Below are positions 18,282 to 25,571 of a DNA stretch of 25,571 nt, piece after piece. The position numbers and the translations under genes were made by a program. The stretch spans positions 1 through 25,571 of the forward strand of contig JADKGD010000048.1 in assembly GCA_016717145.1 (NCBI GenBank), given 5' to 3'. The notes under the pieces were generated by a model, which was not told the DNA's origin, made no database searches, and saw only the letters and a program-made list of their open reading frames with translations. Numbering within the stretch: position 1 is the first letter of the stretch; each line of letters opens with the position of its first letter. This DNA comes from Saprospiraceae bacterium. Lineage in GTDB: Bacteria; Bacteroidota; Bacteroidia; Chitinophagales; Saprospiraceae.

Positions 18282-18357
18282 GCTGGGAAACTGACACGAT
18301 CAGGTTTTAAACAACAAAAGTTTACTTTCTATCGTGTGGCTTTCGTGTATGGTAGAA

Positions 18358-18380
18358 GCACGAGTTATAAACTCGCGCCT
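18358..18380 (+). repeat. Short REP-like hairpin
   Basis: CGAGTT-ata-AACTCG (18361-18375) followed by CGCC. The spacing and the trailing CGCC resemble the second hairpin of the bipartite REPs, with yet another stem sequence. Confidence 0.6.
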
Positions 18381-18497
18381 TGCATGGGTATTTGCATGAA
18401 CGGCCCGGCACTTTAAAGCATATGAAATTATCAACTAAACAAATTTATTTCTCTGTTTTTTGCTTTTGGCATAAGTCAATTATTCTGTCTTTGAATC

Positions 18498-18543
18498 ATG
18501 GCGCAGCCATTGCAACACTTAGACGTAGTAAATACTACGCCTG
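18498..18543 (+). repeat. Bipartite REP-like element, short-loop form
   Basis: ATGGC-gca-GCCAT (18498-18510) is followed by CGTAGTA-aa-TACTACG (18524-18539) and CC. It keeps both hairpins of the family, but the second has lost the long inner arm. It stands about 110 bp upstream of the Fic gene. Confidence 0.72.
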
Positions 18544-18577
18544 GCGGGGTATTATGACTTAATCAATAAATTAAATT

Positions 18578-18610
18578 ATTTGGGTTATATCTTAGCGACA
18601 CAACCCAAAT
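18578..18610. promoter_or_regulatory. Inverted repeat upstream of the Fic gene, possible operator
   Basis: ATTTGGGTT (18578-18586) and AACCCAAAT (18602-18610) form a perfect 9-bp inverted repeat with a 15-nt spacer, 41 bp before the Fic start codon. No T-run follows, so an operator is more likely than a terminator. The Fic protein has a C-terminal winged helix that could bind it, but that is a guess. Confidence 0.4.
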
Positions 18611-18651
18611 ATATTAAAATATGGATTATATTTATGTTTTGTAACCAATAA

Positions 18652-19733
18652 ATGGAAAAAATGGGTGATATAGCATTACTTCCTCCACAGGAGGATATTG
18701 AATCCAAAAGGATTCTCAAGAAAACTGCAGAAGCACATAGGTATCTGGCAGAACTTAAAGGCATAGCCGCATCTATCCCAAATCAAAATATTCTGATTGA
18801 TACGCTTGCTTTGCTAGAGGCAAGAGAGAGTTCTGCAATAGAAAATATAATTTCAACATTTGATGATTTGTACCAATCGAACTATCAAGCTCAATCCTTT
18901 ATTTCTTCTGCCGTAAAGGAGGTTCATGCTTACTCAAATGCATTAAAGAAAGGTTTTGAACTTGTAAAAAATTCAGGTCTTTTAACAAACAGGGTGATTC
19001 TTGAAATTCAAGCACAGATTGAAAGTAATTCTGCTGGCTTTAGAAAGTTGCCAAGGAACAAAGCTATTAAATAAAGCAACCGGACAAATGGTTTATTTGC
19101 CCCCACAGGATTATGATACTATACTTTCATTAATGGATAATTTGCAAAAATATATCAATGATGATGAAATATCTGATGTCGATCCATTGGTCAAAATGGC
19201 CATTATTCATCATCAATTCGAAAGTATCCATCCTTTTTATGACGGAAATGGAAGGACAGGCCGTATTATTAACATACTTTTATCTGATTAAAAATGATTT
19301 ATTAACGCTCCCCATTCTATATTTGAGTAGATACATAATCAAACATAAATCAGAATATTACAGATTGCTTCAATACACCAGAGATTCACATGATTGGGAA
19401 CCTTGGATTTTATATATATTGGATTCTATCATTGATACTTCTCAAAACACAATCCATGTGATAAAACAGATGAGTTCAGCAATGCAACATTATAAATTGA
19501 TCATAAGAACTGAAGCAACAAAAATTTACTCTCAGGACTTGCTAAATAACCTTTTCAGGTATCCATATACAAAGATTGAATATATTATGCGTGACTTGAA
19601 TATCAGCAGAAATACGGCCATTAGATATTTGGACCAACTGGAAAAGTTGGAGCTAATCCAAAAAAAGAAAATTGGCAGAGATAATTTCTTTATAAACAAG
19701 GCATTACTTGATTTACTCATTTACCCTGTTTGA
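18652..19733 (+). CDS. Fic-family AMP-transferase with C-terminal winged helix, frameshifted
   Basis: Fic proteins usually transfer AMP to target proteins. Three frames give one protein: 18652-19074, 19001-19291 and 19158-19733. The N-terminal domain contains ESSAIENI (about 18829-18846), matching the inhibitory motif (S/T)xxxE(G/N); its position before the catalytic core makes this a class II Fic. The catalytic motif HPFYDGNGRTGR (19229-19264) is intact with its His. The C-terminus (about 19540-19730) reads FRYPYTKIEYIMRDLNIS ... NTAIRYLDQLEKLELI, a winged-helix DNA-binding fold. Shifts sit near 19052 (an extra A) and 19277 (an extra T in a T-run). It stands alone, without a toxin-antitoxin partner; intrinsic inhibition by the helix would replace one. 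Confidence 0.88.
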
Positions 19734-19792
19734 TTTTAAATCAGTGAGTTTATGATAATATTTAGGAAAGATTCCTTTCACCCGACCAACCA

Positions 19793-20050
19793 CCCTGCTA
19801 GGCGTAGGCTGCGCCTACGTCTAAGTGTTGCCAAATTTCCAATTTGAATACGAAGCACTAAATCCATCATATATCTGCAATATCTATCTCCAATAAACTT
19901 TTCGTGTAAAAATATCAACCCATCAACCACTTGAAAAGTAAGATAATAAGATCCTGCCTTATCATATATTTGGTATCCAGAACTCATATCATGCAAAGAT
20001 ATATTATGTATATCATTCTACCAAGATTCATGGCATAGCGATAGTAACAA
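19793..20050. repeat. RAYT-A-derived non-autonomous unit E
   Basis: Highly similar to unit D (17971-18281) over almost its whole length, including the same junction after the 45-codon transposase fragment. On the minus strand it starts MSSGYQIYDKAGSYYLTFQ (19987). The left hairpin is well kept here: GGCGTAGGC-tgc-GCCTACGTC (19801-19821). The right REP is cut off after the first hairpin (about 20030-20045, with a G replacing a stem C). Beyond it no repeat sequence is seen up to the next gene at 20208. Confidence 0.8.
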
Positions 20051-20207
20051 GGCGAGCTCAATTTATTTTTATCTTGCCTTATCGATAAAAACATACTTTT
20101 TGTCTAAACATCCTTGACCGCAGGCAACCATTTCTCTCTCGTTTTCACTTTATCTATTATAAAATTAGCCACTACATTAATAATTAACAATTATAATAAC
20201 TAAGATC

Positions 20208-23200
20208 ATGAAATTTTTACATTTTGCTTTTCTCTTATTTATATCTTTTACAAATGTCATCAATGCAGCCAATATTTCCTGGATTGGTGGTGGTACTCCG
20301 TGGCAATCAGAGTCTTGGGGAGATCCACAAAATTGGAGTACAGGCACTGTGCCTAACCCAACTGATGATGTCACGATATCCGGCGGCAATATTGAAATTA
20401 ATGGAGATGTTGCAATGAATGATTTGAACCTGTTGGGTGGTCAGATTGTAGGTTCAGGAACATTTACCATAAATGGTAATTTCAATTGGGCTAATGAGGA
20501 ATGTGGTTTTGGAGAAGATGTAAATATTGTCTTGAGTAGTACAGGTATTTTCACCCTGGAAACGCTACCAGACTATAACTTTGGAAGATCTGTAGGTGGC
20601 AACATCACTATAGATGGTATTATGAATTTGAGTGCAGGTTACTTCGGCACTACAGGAAATTTTACGGTCAATGGTACTTTAAATTGGCAATATGGAAATA
20701 TCTACAACAATCTCAATATTGGTAGCACAGGCATCCTTAACATACAAGGTAGCTTAGAAGGATATCAAAGGCTGGTAGCAGACGACTTGTTTAATCTAGG
20801 TACGATAAACTGGTTAAATGGTGAACTAAGGACAGCAGGAAACCTTATAACCAATAACGGAATTATGAATATTTCTGCTCTTGACAATGTCATGACAGGT
20901 GGTTTTCCCGCACTGGGTTCAGAATTATTTATCAATAATGGTACCATCAATTTAGCTGCTGGGGTCATTGACTTTCAGATGGATGTAAAGTTTATCAATA
21001 ATGGCAGCCTATTAGTCAATGGCAATACCCAATTGAATTTCATTAAAGGGGTATCGATCAAAATGGTACTGTGGATGGCGGTGGTAATGATGAGTTTTAA
21101 TTTACTTAGTCATACATTGGTACATTTGGAGGAAGCTAAATAACAAAAAATCTTGATAAACTTTCTTTTACCGGGAGGTTCTTACATCACACATCTGCAA
21201 TTGGCTCCATCTTTCAAAACATTGATGAAATTAATATTGCTGAAGCAAGCTTTACATCCAACTCTCCTTTGCCAGCCAATGCGGACTACATCATTGGATC
21301 CTATCCTTGTAGTACATTCAGCGCAGGTGCGCTCATCCAAAATGCTACAATGGATATAACAGGTTCATTGAAAATGGGATATGGATCTGTTGAAGGAACC
21401 GGCACCATTTTCCTCAAGACTACAGACGCATTTTGGGAAGGTAGTACGCTAAAAGGTAACTTATACGTCTCTAATGGCGCAACACTTACCATTGGAAGTG
21501 AAGGTAATGCTTCCTGCAATCTATTAGGCAATATCCTTGGTGGAAATTTAGTCAATGAGGGAGTCATCAATGTCATCACAAGCGGAGGTATAGGCCACGG
21601 AATTGGATCGTCTTTTATTAATAATAACTTAATCAGCATAGAGGCGGATTCATTTATTTTGGGAGATTTTTACAATTCCAGCATCATCGGATTTAGTTCA
21701 TTTATCAATGATGGCATCATCAATGTTGATGCAAGTGCTACAGCATTTGGCATAGGATTAACCTTGACTAACAATAGTAATATCAATCTTCTGGGATCAA
21801 CAAATTATTATTCCGGGTCATTAAATCAGAATGCGAATATAACTGGCAATGGTGGAATTTTTACCAGTTATGGTCCTGACATCAATTTTAATGCGGGTGG
21901 AAGTACAACGGGTTTTGAAAATATTTCGATTATATTTGCTTTAAATGCAGTAACAAATGCCGGAACAAATTTAGGCAATCCATCTCAGTTTTATGTATTG
22001 TATTCTAATGATGTTGTATTAAATAAGTTACCTGCAAGTGCAGACGTCACATTTTATAATGCATTGGTTACCCTGAATGTTCCATTGATTGTAAATGGAC
22101 AGTTTTCTTCCACAGACGCCAATGTAAGTGGTACTGGTAATGTCGTAGTAAATGGTCAATTTGACTGGATAAATGGCAGATATGGCGTACCGATTTTGAT
22201 CAATGCTTCAGGAACTGTCAAAATAAGCACCAATGAAGTATCATTAGATTATATGCCACATCCTACCATTGGTGCGGCGTTTACCAATAACGGTACTTTG
22301 ACTTGGTTAGGGGGAAAAATCATCTCCAGAAATAACTACCATTAACAATACTGGAATGTGGGAAACAGATGCTCCAACAGATGTAGAAATGAACGGTATT
22401 GGAAGCTTTGCCAATAGTGGCACTTTAAGCAACTGCGGGACAACTTCTATTAATACTATATTTAATATTGGCGTAAATAATTCGGGCACTATAAAAGGAA
22501 TTGGTGGATTTTTATTTAACGGAAGTTTGGTAAATACCGGTTGGCTTAATCCTGGTTGCTCTCCCGGGCATCTTGAATTTCATGGCAATACAACTGCGGG
22601 ATCAGGGCTGAATATCGAAGTAAATGGAACTGCGCCTGAGTTGCATGACCATTTATTGATCCATGGTACTATGGTGGCAAGTGGCATTCTGAATATCGCA
22701 GTAGCGGGGATTAAACCTGGGCGCCGGAATGGAAATCATAAGAAGCACAGGCGTAATGTCTGGTGATTTTGTCCAGATCAATGTCACAAATGGATACATT
22801 GTAAATAAAGTAGGCAATCAATTGATATTAGTAATGGCGGCACCATTACCTGTAAAATTGATTTCCTTTGATGCTAAAAAAAGACAAAAACAGGTAGTTT
22901 TGGACTGGGTGACAGCCTCAGAGATTAATAGCGACTATTTTTTAATTGAAAAGAGTGCAGATGGTATTAATTTTCAAAATATTGGGAAGGTGACAAGTAA
23001 AGGCACAAGCGATATTAAAACGAATTATCAATATATCGATCTAAATCCATTTACAAGCCAAAACTACTACCGTTTGGTCCAATATGATGTAGATGGTAAA
23101 TCATCTATGAGTGAAACAAAATTAGTTAATTTTTCTGATGATAGAAAGATTCGCATATGGCCTACACTTGTATCAGATTGGCTTAATATTGATGGAGAAG

Positions 23201-23370
23201 GGCTAGGCGATTTAAAAGTAGAAATCATCAACTCCACTGGACAACTAGTGCCAATGAATGGCAATCGAGTATCCGGAATCATAGATGTTAACTTTTTAGC
23301 TCCTGGATTATATTACCTTAGAACAAGCGACGATCAAAGTATATCCAATTATAAATTTGTCAAAATATGA
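20208..23370 (+). CDS. Large secreted beta-helix adhesin-like protein with T9SS sorting domain, frameshifted
   Basis: The first frame (20208-21143) has a signal peptide (FLHFAFLLFISFTNVINA), then WGDPQNWSTGTVPNPTDDVT, the usual start of beta-helix surface proteins, followed by many NG- and IN-rich strands (VNGTLNW, INNGTINL). The protein continues, with shifts near 21045-21140, through about 21144-22345, 22356-22766 and 22729-23370. The middle repeats the strand pattern. Near 22545-22640 comes NPGCSPGHLEFHG, an SPG-type motif seen before the ends of such helices. The end has the pre-sorting module (LPVKLISFDAKKRQKQVVLD) and a T9SS type-A domain (GLYYLRTSDDQSISNYKFVKI in outline). The module also occurs in the gene at 6582-7883. 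Adhesion or surface coating is inference from architecture. Total length is about 1050 residues if joined. Confidence 0.82.
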
Positions 23371-23611
23371 TTTTTGTAAAATGAATCTTTTGATTAATTA
23401 ATTCTTAAGTATTGTGATGATGTAGTGTTTCCGGAAATCACTAAATTAGCGTGATTAATGGTAAAAAAATTAGATAAAAATTATAAAAATAGTTAATATA
23501 TTATTTATTGATAACCAAATAATAATATTAAAACCTGCTGTGTTGTACGTACGTAGAAGCTAAGTAAGAGCGATGAACTACATCGCCAAAATGACATGAA
23601 AAAAACATGTT

Positions 23612-23646
23612 TATTGCACATTAAAAAAGATGTTTAATGTGCAATA
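23612..23646. repeat. Perfect 13-bp inverted repeat
   Basis: TATTGCACATTAA (23612-23624) and TTAATGTGCAATA (23634-23646) with a 9-nt spacer. There is no T-run after it, so it is not a standard terminator. It lies in the 452-bp gap between the adhesin and the MarR gene, and may be the end of an unidentified element. The rest of that gap (23371-23610) is AT-rich with no gene seen. Confidence 0.55.
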
Positions 23647-23654
23647 GACGTTAT

Positions 23655-23768
23655 ATGGCAACCATACTTTTAGACAAAATGCATTCAAAAGGGTCTAAAT
23701 TGGAAACAACCCGAATCCGTAAAGGTGCACGTTTACTAGATGTTAATTATTATTTAAAATTTCGCTAA
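23655..23768 (+). CDS. Doubtful 37-aa ORF
   Basis: An ATG right after the inverted repeat opens a frame reading MATILLDKMHSKGSKLETTR and ending NYYLKFR. It is basic, with no signal peptide or membrane segment, and I do not recognise it. No promoter or ribosome-binding site is clear, so it may be chance or part of the element marked by the inverted repeat. Confidence 0.2.
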   Translation: MATILLDKMHSKGSKLETTRIRKGARLLDVNYYLKFR

Positions 23769-23775
23769 AAGGAAA

Positions 23776-23812
23776 TTGTAATTGATATATCAAATATATT
23801 TGCATCAAATAC
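23776..23812 (+). promoter_or_regulatory. Promoter of the marR operon with overlapping palindromes
   Basis: TTG (23776-23778) and TATATTTG (23795-23802) form a Bacteroidota -33/-7 pair with a 16-bp gap, 20 bp upstream of the MarR ATG. Two perfect palindromes overlap it: TTGATATATCAA (23782-23793) and CAAATATATTTG (23791-23802); a third, ATTTG-cat-CAAAT, follows at about 23798-23810. MarR regulators bind palindromes and commonly repress their own promoter, so these are likely operators. Confidence 0.6.
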
Positions 23813-23822
23813 ATTTAGTATA

Positions 23823-24252
23823 ATGGAAAAATTAGATGAAATTCTTTTTTATACCTTAGAAAAATCAATTAAGGTATATCGGAAATTTGCTCCAAAACCA
23901 AATTCTTAAAAGTGGTTATGATATTACCATAGACCAATGGTTAGTTTTAAAAACATTACAGGAAAACAGACATCTTTCACAAAATCAAATTGCAGAATTG
24001 GTATTTAAGGACTTTGCTTCTATTACCAGAATCATTGATTTATTAGTCAAAAAAAAATATGTAAGGCGCAGAGTTGATATAAAAGACAGACGAAAATTCG
24101 AATTAGCAATAACAACAGAAGGCTCCAAAATAATTGAAAATATTTACCCCATCATTTCTGAAAACAGAAAACAAGCCCTATCAGGTATGACAAGTGAAAG
24201 TGTAAATAATTTAAAAGTACAATTGGAAAATTTAATCAATAACTGTAAATAA
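23823..24252 (+). CDS. MarR-family transcriptional regulator, frameshifted near the start
   Basis: The ATG at 23823 opens MEKLDEILFYTLEKSIKVYR and KFA, after which an extra C (about 23890) shifts the frame; the rest is 23887-24252. The winged helix is clear: ITIDQWLVLKTLQENRHLSQ, the recognition helix NQIAELVFKDFASITRIIDLLV, and the wing YVRRRVDIKDRRKFELAIT with the typical DxRR. Joined length is about 143 residues, normal for MarR. The stop is 5 nt before the next ATG, so it leads an operon. Palindromes overlapping its promoter suggest autorepression relieved by a ligand. Confidence 0.88.
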
Positions 24253-24257
24253 TCAAA

Positions 24258-25075
24258 ATGAAAATTAATTTATTTTTACTTATCAGTCTTTTAGCTTCAA
24301 ACTTAACACTTGCTCAAAAAAAAATAAGTCAATTGAAATCCCATTTACCATGGATAGAAATTTGATTATTATACAAGCTCAAATAGCTGAAAACGCTACT
24401 CACAACTTTATTTTTGATACAGGTACTGAAGACATTATGTTATGGGATAGTCTGGCAAATCAATACAAAGTTAATGGCTTAGACACTATAGTAACACCAC
24501 AAGGGGAATTTGTGGGTACACAAGAAAAAGTGCTTATACCGAACATAAGTTTTGCGTCTTTGACCTTAAAAAATAAGACTGCTGTAAAAATGCCACGACA
24601 GATGCTTTTTTCCAAAAAGGTAGTGGGCATTATTGGTATGCAAACATTTGTGGGATTTACGATAACATTAGATTATAAAAATAGTAAGATTATCTTGCAA
24701 GAAGACAGTTTATTGGGACAGCCTGATGTCATTCCTATTGATCTTGATCATATCTTAGAAGTCAAAGTAAAACTTAACAACAAAGAAGTTTTAGCTCATT
24801 TTGATTGTGGTGCACCAGGTTACATATCTATTCCTAAGGGATGGGACAAGAGCTATAAAATAAAAGGGGAACCTGTGTTGTTTACGAAGGGCCGTACGCC
24901 AATGGGAGATTTTGATGTATATAGCGCAGAATTGGACTGCAATTATTGAAGTGGGAAATTATACTATTACCAACCCAAAAGTCCATTTGGTAACAGGCGA
25001 CTTTTTTATGCTGTAAATTTTGGGTATGAATTTTTTAAGACTCATTTCATTTCGATTGACACCAAAATAAATTAA
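24258..25075 (+). CDS. Secreted retropepsin-like aspartyl protease, frameshifted
   Basis: The ATG at 24258 opens a signal peptide (FLLISLLASNLTLAQ). After a nine-A run near 24317-24325 the frame shifts, and the protein continues at 24350 (and upstream, KSIEIPFTMDRNLIIIQAQI). The catalytic motif is FDTGTED. A second copy of the fold has FDCGAPG, Cys replacing the usual Thr, so a two-lobed bacterial retropepsin-like protease is indicated (compare PF13650). The literal frame stops at 24949, but the next frames continue AIIEVGNYTITNPKVHLV and VNFGYEFFKTHFISIDTKIN to a stop at 25075. It lies 5 bp after marR and overlaps the next start (TAATG). It likely cleaves a peptide or polymer outside the cytoplasm. 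Confidence 0.8.
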
Positions 25076-25571
25076 TGCAAATAAGGGCAATCACCAAAGC
25101 CAATGAAATGAACTTGAAACAAATTGAGGAGATCAATCAAATGGTCCAAAAATTTAGCTGAACAGGATAGATTTTCGGGAACAGTACTTATTGCAAAAGG
25201 AAACAACATCATTTATCAGAAAGCTGAAGGGCATGCAGACAAAGAAAAAAATATCAAAAATGATATCAATACTAAGTTTAATCTTGCTTCTATGAACAAA
25301 ATGTTTACTGCTGTTGCCATTGCCCAATTGGTCGAACAAAAAAAAGTTGACTTTACGGAAAAGCTTATAAAATATGTACCTAATCTTCCAGAAAAAATAT
25401 TCGGTCAAATTACAATTGAGCAATTGCTCACCCATACTTCTGGTACGGGCGATTTTTTTTTAGAATGCCTAATTTTATGGAAATGAAAGATACCGCCAAA
25501 ACAATTGCCAGTTATGTAGACCTGGGTATTCATGAACCGCTGTTATTCGAATCTGGAGCTAGATTTCAATA
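25075..25571 (+). CDS. Beta-lactamase-family serine hydrolase (class C/PBP-like), cut by the window end
   Basis: The ATG at 25075-25077 overlaps the protease stop. The frame reads MQIRAITKANEMNLKQIEEI and shifts near 25160 into LAEQDRFSGTVLIAKGNNII. The catalytic SxxK motif is SMNK in NLASMNKMFTAVAIAQL, and LLTHTSG follows, both typical of the class C beta-lactamase/AmpC-type serine hydrolases. A nine-T run at 25451-25460 breaks the frame again; the next frame continues FRMPNFMEMKDTAKTIASY and FESGARFQY up to the edge. There is no signal peptide at the proposed start, so either a longer fusion with the aspartyl protease or a cytoplasmic protein is possible. Confidence 0.82.

Noticed and set aside
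18380..18562. 60-aa plus-strand ORF before the Fic gene
   Set aside because: It spans a REP hairpin pair and has no coding character.

Overview
The window looks like a chromosomal stretch of a Bacteroidota bacterium, plausibly a Saprospiria- or Chitinophagia-type environmental lineage (the class is inference). The evidence is two secreted proteins with Type IX secretion (T9SS) C-terminal sorting domains, a TonB-dependent receptor beside a PorT-like outer-membrane barrel, several TAnnTTTG promoter boxes, almost no Shine-Dalgarno sequences, and low GC. No rRNA, tRNA, CRISPR array or prophage was seen.

Layout. 1-1280: REP hairpins, small doubtful ORFs and a dead REP-associated tyrosine transposase (RAYT). 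1468-5582 (+): a large modular secreted alpha-amylase (GH13 with starch-binding and chitobiase-C-like modules); its 5' third is decayed and its catalytic core has one frameshift. 5583-6581: mostly non-coding, with terminator-like hairpins. 6582-7883 (+): a T9SS cargo protein. 7950-8734: a second RAYT pseudogene with REP hairpins. 8783-15548 (-): esterase-TPR protein, C1-type peptidase, small secreted protein, PorT-like barrel, TonB receptor and a PAS-LuxR regulator. 15787-16492 (-): a HigBA-type toxin-antitoxin pair with promoter and hairpin. 16550-20050: a repeat-rich accessory strip holding the end of a lost gene, RAYT-derived fragments, several REP hairpins, a two-gene micro-operon of tiny proteins and a Fic AMP-transferase gene. 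20208-23370 (+): a long beta-helix adhesin-like T9SS protein. 23776-25571 (+): a MarR-led operon with a retropepsin-like aspartyl protease and a beta-lactamase-family serine hydrolase cut by the window edge.

Two themes dominate. First, two RAYT subfamilies have left at least five relics and about nine hairpins here; outer stems differ between copies but remain paired, so the hairpin structure was maintained. Second, most long genes carry one-base frameshifts, often in homopolymers, with the protein continuing in the next frame. That suits long-read consensus errors, so those genes are given as single frameshifted genes. The amylase 5' region, the RAYT relics and the TonB receptor's missing linker have substitutions, stops or deletions that such errors do not explain and look truly degenerate.

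Functionally the window joins polysaccharide and protein degradation at the cell surface (amylase, T9SS proteins, TonB/PorT-like barrels, peptidases) with typical accessory cargo (HigBA, Fic, REP/RAYT relics, tiny-protein operon).
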